From positions 1 through 47,517 of the forward strand of contig SFJN01000001.1 of assembly GCA_004555055.1 (NCBI GenBank): a stretch of 47,517 nucleotides of DNA, given 5' to 3'. Positions within the stretch are counted from its first letter, which is position 1. The number at the start of each line of letters is the position of its first letter. Both the position numbers and the translations under genes were made by a program. Below are positions 16,894 to 25,345 of the stretch, piece by piece. Source of the stretch: Bacteroidales bacterium. GTDB lineage: Bacteria; Bacteroidota; Bacteroidia; Bacteroidales; Bacteroidaceae. Under the pieces are notes generated by a model. It saw nothing but the letters and a program-made list of their open reading frames with translations. It did not search any database and had not been told where the DNA came from.

Positions 16894-18012
16894 ATGATTA
16901 CACAAGAACAATACAAAGAACTACAGGAACGTGTAGCGCAACTGCACCGCTACCTCGACATCGACGCCAAAATCATGCAGCACGAGGAGGAACAACTCCG
17001 TACGCAGGACCCGGAATTCTGGAACGACCGCGAACGTGCCGAAGAACAGATGAAACTCGTCAAAGGCCTCGAAAAATGGATCAACGGATACAACGAGGTC
17101 TGCACACTCACCGAAGAGGTGGAACTCTCGCTGGAATTCTACCGCAACGAGATGGTCAGCGAAGAGGAAGTGGACGAAAGCTACGCAAAAGCCCTCAATG
17201 CCATTGAGGCGCTGGAACTGAAAAACATGCTCCGCGAAGAGGAGGATGCCATGGCATGCGTACTGAAAATCAACTCCGGCGCGGGAGGAACCGAAGCACA
17301 GGACTGGGCACAGATGCTCATGCGCATGTATCTCCGCTATGCCGAACAACACGGTTACAAGACCACCATCGCCAACCTCATCGACGGCGACGAGGCCGGC
17401 ATTAAGACCGTCACCATGGAAATCGAAGGCGACATGGCCTACGGTTACCTGAAGAGCGAAAACGGCGTGCACCGCCTCGTCCGCGTAAGCCCCTACAACG
17501 CACAGGGAAAACGCATGACATCCTTCGCCAGCGTATTCGTCACGCCCCTCGTGGACGATACCATCGAAGTCTATGTCGACCCCTCACGCATCAGCTGGGA
17601 CACCTTCCGCTCAAGCGGCGCTGGAGGACAGAACGTCAACAAGGTGGAAACGGGAGTACGTCTGCGCTACCAATACGTTGACCCCGAGACCGGCGAAGAG
17701 GAGGAAATCCTCATCGAAAACACCGAAAGCCGCAAACAGCTGCAGAACCGTGAAAACGCCATGCGACTGCTGCGCTCGAACCTCTACGACCGGGAACTGA
17801 AACGCCGACAGGCTGCACAGGCAAAGATTGAGGCCGGGAAGAAGAAGATTGAATGGGGTTCGCAGATACGTTCCTACGTCTTCGACGACCGCCGCGTAAA
17901 GGACCACCGCACCAACTTCCAGACTTCGGACGTGGGGGGCGTGATGGACGGCAAAATCGACGGCTTCATCAAGGCTTACCTCATGGAATTTGCAGGAACG
18001 GAAAACGCCTGA
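16894..18012 (+). CDS. prfB: Peptide chain release factor 2
   Basis: 372-residue class I release factor reading UGA and UAA stop codons. The GGQ motif that triggers peptide hydrolysis is at 244-246 (SSGAGGQNVNK). The codon-recognition tripeptide region reads SPY at 199-201, where Escherichia coli RF2 has SPF. Many bacteria have an in-frame UGA and a +1 frameshift near codon 25 of prfB; here the equivalent RYL-DID region (16948-16965) is continuous, so this gene lacks that autoregulation. The ATG at 16894 gives the family N-terminus MITQEQYKEL. A 51-residue membrane protein, a CYTH protein and a kinase gene follow on the same strand. Confidence 0.95.
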   Translation: MITQEQYKELQERVAQLHRYLDIDAKIMQHEEEQLRTQDPEFWNDRERAEEQMKLVKGLEKWINGYNEVCTLTEEVELSLEFYRNEMVSEEEVDESYAKALNAIEALELKNMLREEEDAMACVLKINSGAGGTEAQDWAQMLMRMYLRYAEQHGYKTTIANLIDGDEAGIKTVTMEIEGDMAYGYLKSENGVHRLVRVSPYNAQGKRMTSFASVFVTPLVDDTIEVYVDPSRISWDTFRSSGAGGQNVNKVETGVRLRYQYVDPETGEEEEILIENTESRKQLQNRENAMRLLRSNLYDRELKRRQAAQAKIEAGKKKIEWGSQIRSYVFDDRRVKDHRTNFQTSDVGGVMDGKIDGFIKAYLMEFAGTENA

Positions 18013-18128
18013 TTCCCAGGCACCGCAAACGTTTCGCCCCTTCTGAACCGGAAGAGCATGAGACAGACTGTGCATAAAGAGCGCATAAACCTTTTACCTT
18101 AAAAATAAAAACCTAAAACACACATACT

Positions 18129-18284
18129 ATGTCACGCAAAGCACCCAAGAAATACGACCGCCAACCCAGCCAGAAGGTAACCGCAGCAGAAGAGCGCCAG
18201 GCACGCCGCGTCATCAACGGCATCGTCATCGCACTCATCGCCATAATGGTGATTACCGTCCTCGTATACAAGTTCCTGGAATAG
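18129..18284 (+). CDS. Small single-pass membrane protein (51 residues)
   Basis: ATG to TAG, 51 residues: a basic, polar N-terminus (MSRKAPKKYDRQ) of about 28 residues, then one hydrophobic helix (GIVIALIAIMVITVLVY) and a short Lys-Phe-Leu-Glu end. It has no cleavable signal, so the N-terminus is probably cytoplasmic. It lies 116 bases after prfB and 24 bases before the CYTH gene. The codon use is C/G-ending like its neighbours, which supports real coding. Function unknown. Confidence 0.75.
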   Translation: MSRKAPKKYDRQPSQKVTAAEERQARRVINGIVIALIAIMVITVLVYKFLE

Positions 18285-18308
18285 AAAAATTCGCCCCCCG
18301 GAACGACA

Positions 18309-18803
18309 ATGGCAATGGAAATCGAACGGAAATTCCTCGTTACGGGGGATTTCCGACCTTATGCCATCTCAAGGCACCGCATTGTCCAGGGCTACATCTC
18401 CGCCCGCAGCGGACGTACCGTACGCATACGCCTCTACGACGACAACGCCTTCCTGACCATCAAAGGACCGTCCTTCGACGGCGGACTTTCACGGCATGAG
18501 TTTGAATATGCCATACCCAAGGAAGACGCTCCGGCGCTCCTCGCCCTCTGCGAAGGCGGCATCATCGACAAAACACGATGGCTCATACCCGCTGGCGAAC
18601 GCACTTTCGAGGTCGACGAGTTCCACGGAGACAACCAGGGACTGGTGGTGGCTGAGATAGAACTCGGAGATACCGACGAAGAGTTCCCACGGCCGGAATG
18701 GCTCGGAGAAGAGGTCACCGGACAACGGCGCTACTACAACTCGCAACTCCGGGAAAAGCCCTTCTGCCAATGGGCTGACCACAACTGCCCGTCGGCACGT
18801 TGA
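18309..18803 (+). CDS. CYTH-domain protein (triphosphate tunnel metalloenzyme)
   Basis: 164-residue CYTH-fold protein. The signature ExExK is present at the N-terminus (EIERKF), and alternating basic and acidic strands (TVRIRLYDD, FLTIKGP, FEVDEFHGDNQGLVVAEIEL) match the tunnel-shaped active site that binds triphosphates with Mg or Mn. Likely activity is hydrolysis of inorganic triphosphate or another triphosphate. Adenylate cyclase activity is possible in the family but less likely in short bacterial forms. It is 45 bases upstream of the kinase gene, in the same orientation. Confidence 0.85.
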   Translation: MAMEIERKFLVTGDFRPYAISRHRIVQGYISARSGRTVRIRLYDDNAFLTIKGPSFDGGLSRHEFEYAIPKEDAPALLALCEGGIIDKTRWLIPAGERTFEVDEFHGDNQGLVVAEIELGDTDEEFPRPEWLGEEVTGQRRYYNSQLREKPFCQWADHNCPSAR

Positions 18804-18848
18804 CCACCAAAGCAATCTACTACCAGAAAACCGACCCGAATCCCCACT

Positions 18849-19580
18849 ATGCGCATCATCATCAATCCCCGTTATGCCTATCTGAGGGATTACCTTGAAC
18901 ATATTGACGAACACTTCGACCGCGAAGGTCATGAGATACACCGCGACCGCAACGTCATCCGCACACTGCAGGTCGAGGGCCTTACGCTCTGCGTCAAACG
19001 CTACAGCAGGGTGTCGCTACCCGCAAGAGTGGCCACAAAACTGCGCGTCCGCACCTCCCGAGCACGAAAAGCCTACGTCAGTCCCCTCCTCCTCAAGGAA
19101 CGGGGATTCGAAAGCCCGGAACCCGTGGCCTTCGTTCGCTACAACCGCGGACTGATTGACTCTGTCAGCTACTTCGTCTGCCTCCACTCGGCATACCGCT
19201 ATTCCATGGCCGACATCATGACGCTCGACGAGGAGAAACGCCGCGAAGTCACCGAAGCTTTCGCAAAATATGCTGCAAATCTCCATACCGACGGATTCCT
19301 GCACCGCGACTTTTCGGCCGACAACATTCTCTTCGACTTCATCGACGACGCGCTTTCCTCGCGCATACACTTCTCGCTCATTGACACGAATTCCATGCGC
19401 TGCGGCAGGAGCGTCGGACTAAAGAAGGGCTGCGCAAACTTTGCACGGCTTGCCGGCGACGAGCACTTCTTCAGGCATCTTGCTGAATGCTATGCCAAAG
19501 CCCGCAATGCCGACGTGGACGAATGTACCGAACTCATTCTCAAAGCACACCGGAACTACCTGCAACGCACGGGAAAATAA
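18849..19580 (+). CDS. WaaP/Kdo-type lipopolysaccharide kinase-like protein
   Basis: 243-residue small kinase-fold protein. The catalytic loop HRDFSADN (His152, Asp154, Asn159) and the metal-binding Asp179 in LIDTN match the lipopolysaccharide core kinases (WaaP, KdkA, InaA). An early VKRY lysine would be the ATP-binding residue. In other Bacteroidetes such genes are annotated as lipopolysaccharide kinases; a role in phosphorylating lipid A-core sugars is plausible but not proven here. It is last in the prfB-CYTH group and is closed by the bidirectional terminator at 19606-19646. Confidence 0.78.
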   Translation: MRIIINPRYAYLRDYLEHIDEHFDREGHEIHRDRNVIRTLQVEGLTLCVKRYSRVSLPARVATKLRVRTSRARKAYVSPLLLKERGFESPEPVAFVRYNRGLIDSVSYFVCLHSAYRYSMADIMTLDEEKRREVTEAFAKYAANLHTDGFLHRDFSADNILFDFIDDALSSRIHFSLIDTNSMRCGRSVGLKKGCANFARLAGDEHFFRHLAECYAKARNADVDECTELILKAHRNYLQRTGK

Positions 19581-19605
19581 GACGTACGGCAGAATAAAAC
19601 ACAGA

Positions 19606-19646
19606 CAAAGCCCGCCATCACGCACTGAAGCTGATGGCGGGCTTTG
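19606..19646. terminator. Bidirectional terminator between convergent genes
   Basis: CAAAGCCCGCCATCA (19606-19620) pairs perfectly with its complement at 19632-19646, an 15-bp stem with an 11-base loop, between the converging kinase and dipeptidyl peptidase genes. It can serve both directions, although T-runs are short. Confidence 0.8.
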
Positions 19647-19685
19647 TATTATATATATGTACTATAAGATATATCTGCACAGGGC

Positions 19686-21902
19686 TTACTTCACCGCAGG
19701 CTTGAGATAATCGTCGAAATAACGGGTAATGCGTTCATGAAGATGAATCATGTCCTGGCCCATCATGTTGTGGTCCTGACCGGGATATACGAAATAATCG
19801 GGCTGCACACCGGCATCCTCACAGGCACGGAGGAAGGCCAGGCTATGCTGGAGCAGGCAAGTACGGTCGTTGTAACCTACAATCACCTGCAGACGGCCTT
19901 TGAGGTTCTTGGCCTTGTTGAGCAGACTGCTGGAGGCATAGCCTTCGGGATTCTCCTGAGGAGTGTCCATATAGCGTTCGCCATACATCACCTCATAGAA
20001 TCGCCAGTCGATGACAGGACCGCCGGCAACACCCACCTTGAAGACATCGGGATAGGTACACATGAGGTTGGTGGTCATGAAGCCGCCGAAGCTCCATCCG
20101 TGCACACCGATGCGGTCGGCATCTACATAGGGCAGGGTCTTTAGGAAATTCACACCCTGCATCTGGTCGAGCATCTCCACATCTCCAAGATGACGGTGCG
20201 TACAGCTCTCGAAGTCGAAACCGCGATCACCGCTTCCACGCCCGTCAATGATGAAGAGGATGTAGTCGCGGTTGGCCATATAATATTCCCAGGGGCGGGC
20301 CTGATAGTTCCACGACTCCTTGACGTTGGTGGCATGAGGACCGCCGTAGACATAAACTACCGTGGGATATTTGCGGGCAGGATCGAATCCTACAGGCAGC
20401 ACGAGGCGGTAATAGAGCGGTGTCTTCCCGTCGGCAGCAGTAAGTGTGCCGCCCTTGACCTCGGGCATACTGTATTCACGCCACGGGCTTTCGCACTCCT
20501 GAAGGGTCTGCATCAGCTGGGGACGGGCAGTGGCACGGAGTTCCATACGACGGAATACGTCCGGTTTCGACCAGCGGTCGGTATAAAGCGTACCGGCAGG
20601 CGAAAGGTTGGCACGGTGCACACCGACACCGTTGTCAAGGAGCGTGCGACGACCGGTATTGAAGTCCACACTATAGACATTCTCACGGATGTGTCCGCTC
20701 TCGTTGGTCACCAATATCAGACTGCGTGTAGCCGTGTTGAATCCCAGCAGTTCAAGGTCCTCATAGGCACCGGAGGTCAACTGACGCTCCTCGCTGACAC
20801 GGAGCTTCCCGTCCGTTTCCTCCATATGGAATACATAGAGATGGTTAAAACCGTCGCGCTCGCTCTGATAAATGAACCTCGAAGCGTCCCAGGGAACGAA
20901 GGAAAGCGGGTGCTGGGGCTCCACGAAACGGGCATTCGTCTCGGTATAGAACACACCTACACGCTCGCCGGTCTGAGCGGAATAGGCAACAAGTTCGCAT
21001 TTGTCCTGGCTGCGGGGCAGCTCCATAAGGAAGATATAACGCTCGTCGGGCGACCAGGAAACGTTGGTAAAGTAGCGGTCGGTGGGGTCTCCGGCATCCA
21101 AATACACGGTCTTTCCGGTAGCGGGGTCAAACACCCCTACCGTCACCTTATGGCTGGTCATGCCTGCCATGGGGTACTTCTCGGGAGCAAGCTGCGCAAT
21201 CTGTGTGGTGCTGTCCACCTCAATGTCCACAAGGGGAAAGTCGGTCACCATGCTCTGGTCCATACGGTAGAAGGCAAGGAACCGACCTTTAGGGCTCCAG
21301 AAGGTACCCTTTTCGATGCCGAATTCATTGCGATGAACAGAGGTTCCGTAAAGCAGGTCACGCGAACCGTCGTGCGACACCTGCAGGTCCTTGCCGTCGG
21401 CTGTACGGACATAGAGATTATAGTCCTTGATGTAGGCCGTACTGTGGGATGCTGCACAGAACTCACGGTAGGAAGTGCCGCGCAAAGCAGGCTGCATCCA
21501 GGTTATCTGCCGGCGTTTCCAGTCGTATTCAAAGAGATTCTTGTCGCTCTGAAGGCGGACCACAGTCTGCTTTCCACCCTTAAAAGCGGCATACTGAAGG
21601 GTGCGGAGCGTATCTTCGGGCGAGGCGGCACGGAGCACCGCATTCACCTCGTCGCGGTTGAAGAGGAAAGCCTTGGAGGATGCCACGGCACGTCCGCGGC
21701 TGTCGGCCATCAGCGAACAGGTATCTACCCCGGTGCGCACCAGACTCTCGCCCCACCATGCCGTGGAAATGTGTTCGGGCTGCAGGGTCCAATACTTGTT
21801 TCCGCCCCACATGAGTTCGTCAAGCGTGGGATTCTTCAGTGTCTGTGCCATAATGAAAGCAGGGAAAAGCAGTGCAATGACTGCAAAAAGATTTCTTTTC
21901 AT
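19686..21902 (-). CDS. S9 family dipeptidyl peptidase (DPP IV-like)
   Basis: 738-residue secreted serine peptidase with a signal peptide ending in FIMAQ. The N-terminal two thirds form the DPP IV beta-propeller region (for example FWSPKGRFLAFYRMD and the VSWSPDERYIF repeats). The C-terminal alpha/beta-hydrolase has the triad Ser604 in GWSFGG, Asp679 in GYNDRT and His711 in GQDHNM. Such enzymes remove dipeptides, usually X-Pro, from peptide N-termini in the periplasm, and support peptide use in gut and oral Bacteroidales. It lies 131 bases after the methyltransferase gene, with a hairpin between them. Confidence 0.92.
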   Translation of the reverse strand: MKRNLFAVIALLFPAFIMAQTLKNPTLDELMWGGNKYWTLQPEHISTAWWGESLVRTGVDTCSLMADSRGRAVASSKAFLFNRDEVNAVLRAASPEDTLRTLQYAAFKGGKQTVVRLQSDKNLFEYDWKRRQITWMQPALRGTSYREFCAASHSTAYIKDYNLYVRTADGKDLQVSHDGSRDLLYGTSVHRNEFGIEKGTFWSPKGRFLAFYRMDQSMVTDFPLVDIEVDSTTQIAQLAPEKYPMAGMTSHKVTVGVFDPATGKTVYLDAGDPTDRYFTNVSWSPDERYIFLMELPRSQDKCELVAYSAQTGERVGVFYTETNARFVEPQHPLSFVPWDASRFIYQSERDGFNHLYVFHMEETDGKLRVSEERQLTSGAYEDLELLGFNTATRSLILVTNESGHIRENVYSVDFNTGRRTLLDNGVGVHRANLSPAGTLYTDRWSKPDVFRRMELRATARPQLMQTLQECESPWREYSMPEVKGGTLTAADGKTPLYYRLVLPVGFDPARKYPTVVYVYGGPHATNVKESWNYQARPWEYYMANRDYILFIIDGRGSGDRGFDFESCTHRHLGDVEMLDQMQGVNFLKTLPYVDADRIGVHGWSFGGFMTTNLMCTYPDVFKVGVAGGPVIDWRFYEVMYGERYMDTPQENPEGYASSSLLNKAKNLKGRLQVIVGYNDRTCLLQHSLAFLRACEDAGVQPDYFVYPGQDHNMMGQDMIHLHERITRYFDDYLKPAVK

Positions 21903-21950
21903 GACAGTGTCTTCAAACGTATCTGTGAATAAGGTATAAGCTATGAAATG

Positions 21951-21981
21951 CCGCCCATGCGCTTTTGTCGTGCATGGGCGG
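21951..21981 (-). terminator. Hairpin between the methyltransferase and peptidase genes
   Basis: CCGCCCATGC at 21951-21960 pairs perfectly with GCATGGGCGG at 21972-21981 around 11 bases. Only a short T-run follows on the minus strand, so it may attenuate read-through rather than stop it fully. Confidence 0.55.
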
Positions 21982-22033
21982 GATGTATAGGAATAGGTAT
22001 CCCAAGGATTCTCATCGGAATTCCGGTACTACA

Positions 22034-23584
22034 TCATCTGTCGCGACGCGGGCCCTTGAAACCGGACCGGCCTCCACGGGCTCCCTTGAAGTCGTCGCGA
22101 CTGCCTTTTCCGCCTTCGCGCCGGTCGGCACGCCGGTCATTGCGGTCGCGTCCTGCAACGGACTGTCTGCGCTCGCGGCTCTGCTGCTCCTCGAAGTTGC
22201 GGTGACGGTTGCGGAGATTACGGTAATGTGCCGCCATTTCCTCGTCTTCGAAGAAATCCTCCGGCCGCTGACGCTCGGAAGCAGCATTGTCATCGCGCTC
22301 ACGACGACGGTTCTTGAAATCGGGATCAAACTTGCGACTGAACTCACGTTCGCGTCCGTCGCGACGGCGTTCGCCCTGACGGCGGAGGTCTTCGTCCGTC
22401 TTGAGGATGCCGCCATCACCACGGAAGGATTCCATCTTTCCGCTGAAAGTGACAAATCTGCGGACCTCGCAGTCAAGAGCGCCGTTCTGCAGGGCAATGC
22501 TTTGCGAAGGCTTCAGTCCGAGAGCATCGAAGAGTGCCTCCTTGCTGCAGATAATCCATGCCTCATTTCCCGTAAAATCGTGCTTGAGTTTGCGGCCAAG
22601 CGTACGGTAGATGGCGGTAATGTCCTCGGGATGCAAGCGCTCGCCGTAGGGCGGGTTGGTAATCATCAGACGACGGGGCTGCTCACTTCCCTCGGGAACT
22701 TCGGGAAGGGCAAAGTCGCGGATGTCGCGCTGCTCCACGGTGACATAGTCAGCCACGCCGGCAGCCTTCACGTTTTCGAGGGCGGCCCTTACGGCATTGT
22801 GATTGAGGTCGTAGCCATAAATATGGTGATTGAATTCGCGTTCCTGGCTGTCATCATCGTAGATTTCGGCCAAAAGGTCGGCATCGAAATCCTTCCAGTT
22901 CTCAAATCCGAAACGTTTACGGAAGATTCCGGGATGGATATTGCGGGCCATCAATGCCGCTTCGACAAGGAAAGTACCGCTACCGCAGAAGGGGTCGACA
23001 ATGTCGCAGTCGAACTTCCAGCCGCTCATCTTGATGATTGCAGCTGCAAGCACCTCATTGATGGGTGCTTCGACGGTAGCTTCACGGTATCCACGCAGAT
23101 GCAGGCTTTCGCCGCTCGAGTCAAGCGAGAGGGTACATACGTCCTCTGCGATGTGGATGTTGAGGCGAAGCTGCGGATTTGCCACGCTGACATTGGGACG
23201 CTTCCCTTCGCGCTCCACGAAATAGTCCACAATGGCATCCTTTATCTTGTAGGTGACGAAGCGGGAGTTGCGGAAAGTGGTGCTGTAGACGGTAGTATCG
23301 ACGGAGAATGAGGTAGTAAGGTCGAGATAGTCCGCCCAATTGATGCCTTTTACAGCCTGATATACCTCGTCAGGGTCGCCGGCCTTGAAATGTTTGATGG
23401 GTTTGAGGATACGTACAGCGGTGCGAAGACAGAAGTTCGCACGGTACATCATACGCTTGTCACCGACAAACGACACCATGCGGCGGCCAATCTGAATCTC
23501 GTCGGCACCGAGTTCGGTGAGTTCCTGCGCCAACACCTCTTCAAGACCTTGGAAAGTCTTGGCAATGAGTTCAAAAGTTTCCAT
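22034..23584 (-). CDS. RlmL/YcbY-type THUMP methyltransferase with basic tail
   Basis: 516-residue class I SAM methyltransferase. An N-terminal THUMP region (about 1-160) is followed by a Rossmann methyltransferase with FCGSGTFLVEA and the target-base motif NPPYGER (310-316), as in 23S rRNA m2G2445 methyltransferase RlmL. The last 100 residues are rich in Arg, Asp, Glu and Gly (RRREGGKGSRDD, RGGRSGF), an RGG-like tail absent from the minimal family fold and probably RNA-binding. Older annotations call these N6-adenine DNA methylases. The start METFELIAKTFQGLE at 23584 is preferred over 23725, which adds 47 atypical residues. Confidence 0.87.
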   Translation of the reverse strand: METFELIAKTFQGLEEVLAQELTELGADEIQIGRRMVSFVGDKRMMYRANFCLRTAVRILKPIKHFKAGDPDEVYQAVKGINWADYLDLTTSFSVDTTVYSTTFRNSRFVTYKIKDAIVDYFVEREGKRPNVSVANPQLRLNIHIAEDVCTLSLDSSGESLHLRGYREATVEAPINEVLAAAIIKMSGWKFDCDIVDPFCGSGTFLVEAALMARNIHPGIFRKRFGFENWKDFDADLLAEIYDDDSQEREFNHHIYGYDLNHNAVRAALENVKAAGVADYVTVEQRDIRDFALPEVPEGSEQPRRLMITNPPYGERLHPEDITAIYRTLGRKLKHDFTGNEAWIICSKEALFDALGLKPSQSIALQNGALDCEVRRFVTFSGKMESFRGDGGILKTDEDLRRQGERRRDGREREFSRKFDPDFKNRRRERDDNAASERQRPEDFFEDEEMAAHYRNLRNRHRNFEEQQSRERRQSVAGRDRNDRRADRREGGKGSRDDFKGARGGRSGFKGPRRDR

Positions 23585-23739
23585 TAAAAAGATGGGAGAA
23601 ATGGGAATGTGGAAGTGATGGAGCAACATACGTCGCTCCCGGGAAAGGATAACAGAAAATGCATTGTCAGAAAACGCATTGCCACCCTGCCTCATGACAT
23701 CATCGGTGAGATGCAGGAACAGCATGACAAATCAAGTGA

Positions 23740-23771
23740 CAAAGGTACGGCAAAAGGCTGAAAACTACAAA
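23740..23771 (-). promoter_or_regulatory. Promoter for the THUMP methyltransferase gene
   Basis: On the minus strand TTTG (23768-23771) is followed after 20 bases by TACCTTTG (23740-23747), an almost ideal Bacteroidetes promoter, about 155 bases upstream of the ATG at 23584. Confidence 0.75.
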
Positions 23772-23800
23772 CTTTGCACCGCTTTTCTGCTAAAAAAACT

Positions 23801-23809
23801 TAACTTTGC
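23801..23809 (+). promoter_or_regulatory. Promoter -7 element for the TauE/SafE gene
   Basis: TAACTTTGC lies 88 bases before the ATG at 23897. It diverges from the methyltransferase promoter in the same 312-base gap, which holds nothing else recognisable. Confidence 0.65.
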
Positions 23810-23896
23810 ATCTGATGGCGGGAAATTGTTTCCTCGGAACTGCCATCGTCCGCAACTCGCATTTACAGACAGAAAACTCGGAATCATCCCCAAAAC

Positions 23897-24733
23897 ATGA
23901 CCATCCTAACCTTTACGCTCATCATGCTCCTGGCAGCATACGGTGCCGGACTCCTGGGAAGTCTGACGGGACTTGGCGGCGGCGTTGTCGTCATCCCCGT
24001 ACTGACACTATGCTTCGGTGTCGACTTTCACTATGCTGTCGGTGCCGCTCTTGTGGCCTCCATCGCCACTTCCAGCGGTTCAGGTTCCGCCTACGTCAAA
24101 GAAGGCATTACGAACATCCGCCTGGGCATGTTCCTGGAAATTGCTACCACCCTCGGTGCAGTCGCAGGAGCCCTTGTCGCCGTATGGCTGAACAACAATG
24201 TCATTGCCGTCATCTACGGTCTTGTCCTCATCCTTACGGGTACCATGCAGTTCGTAAAGAAACAGGACCACACGGGCATCAAAGGCTCGGAGGCGGCCCG
24301 ACGTCTGAAACTCTTCGGCACATGGCCTCAGAAGGACGGCAGTGAAAAGGCTTATGAGCTGAAAAACGTAGGACGCGGATTCAGCGTGATGGGCATTGCC
24401 GGCATGCTAAGCGGAATCCTCGGCATCGGTTCCGGAGTGCTCAAGGTGATTGCCATGGACAACATGATGAAGGTTCCTTTTAAGGTGAGCACTACGACTT
24501 CGAATTTCATGATGGGCGTTACGGCGTGTGCCTCGGCGGTAGTTTACATCCAGCGCGGCAATATCGTCCCCGGCATTGCCTGCCCCGTGCTCATCGGCGT
24601 ACTGTTCGGTGCCCTCACAGGTGCCCGACTGCTGAAGCGTCTTGATGTAAGGATGCTCCGTAAGGTCTTTGCCATCGCCGTGTTTATGGTGGCAGCCAAT
24701 ATGATATACATGGGCCTCACCGGTAAGTTCTGA
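23897..24733 (+). CDS. TauE/SafE family anion exporter
   Basis: 278-residue polytopic membrane protein, about eight hydrophobic segments in two repeats. The family glycine motif GSLTGLGGGVVVIPVL is near residue 23 and its second-half counterpart GMLSGILGIGSGVLKV near residue 166. TauE/SafE proteins move sulfite, sulfoacetate or other small anions out of the cell; the substrate here is not known. A DUF1634 gene follows 29 bases later, a common pairing for this subfamily. Confidence 0.9.
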   Translation: MTILTFTLIMLLAAYGAGLLGSLTGLGGGVVVIPVLTLCFGVDFHYAVGAALVASIATSSGSGSAYVKEGITNIRLGMFLEIATTLGAVAGALVAVWLNNNVIAVIYGLVLILTGTMQFVKKQDHTGIKGSEAARRLKLFGTWPQKDGSEKAYELKNVGRGFSVMGIAGMLSGILGIGSGVLKVIAMDNMMKVPFKVSTTTSNFMMGVTACASAVVYIQRGNIVPGIACPVLIGVLFGALTGARLLKRLDVRMLRKVFAIAVFMVAANMIYMGLTGKF

Positions 24734-24762
24734 CCCCCAGCCCACCCCATTATTCCCTGACT

Positions 24763-25155
24763 ATGGCAAAGAAAGTTTCTGACCTCCAGTTGCTCATTGC
24801 GCACACTCTCCGCCTCGGCGTTGGCCTCGCCGCCTTCATCGCCGCAGTGGGAGGCATCGTCTATCTGATACAGCATGGTGCAGATGCCATGCCCGACTAC
24901 ACCCGGTTCAGCTATACCGACCCGGAATTCCATCCCGCTGACTACACCACCCTCGACGGGATACTCAGCGGTATAGGGGAGATGAACTCCCGCTCCTGGA
25001 TACAGACCGGTGTGATTGTGCTGATTCTCACCCCCGTGATGCGTGTCGTGCTCTCGCTTTTCGACTTTCTCCGCGAACGCGATTGGCTCTACGCTGTCAT
25101 TACCTCCGTAGTACTGGCCGTAATCATAGCCAACTCCCTGGAGTTTCACCTCTGA
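24763..25155 (+). CDS. DUF1634 membrane protein, partner of the TauE/SafE exporter
   Basis: 130-residue protein with three hydrophobic segments (about 20-40, 85-105 and 108-128). The N-terminal LLIAHTLRLGVGLAAFIAAVGG and the C-terminal REDWLYAV-like end (REr-DWLYAVIT) match DUF1634. It is 29 bases downstream of the exporter gene, so co-transcribed and probably acting with it. The operon ends at the hairpin at 25211-25250. Confidence 0.85.
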   Translation: MAKKVSDLQLLIAHTLRLGVGLAAFIAAVGGIVYLIQHGADAMPDYTRFSYTDPEFHPADYTTLDGILSGIGEMNSRSWIQTGVIVLILTPVMRVVLSLFDFLRERDWLYAVITSVVLAVIIANSLEFHL

Positions 25156-25210
25156 CACGGTCTTCCCCTGCCCCACGGCACGGAGGGTCCGGAGGGCACG
25201 GGCATACGGC

Positions 25211-25250
25211 ACGCCCCCATCGCAGACTACTGTATCTGCAATGGGGGCGT
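25211..25250. terminator. Terminator between convergent DUF1634 and DUF5686 genes
   Basis: ACGCCCCCAT-c-GCAGA pairs with TCTGC-a-ATGGGGGCGT around eight bases, 15 paired bases with one mismatch. It lies between converging genes. A short TTTC follows on the plus strand. Confidence 0.75.
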
Positions 25251-25345
25251 TTCTTGTGTCAGGTGGTGCGCTATGAATCTCCACCGTCAAAAAGTTTTAC
25301 AGCCGTCAAAGGGGAAAGGTGTTCACGCACCGCCCTGGCAGCACG

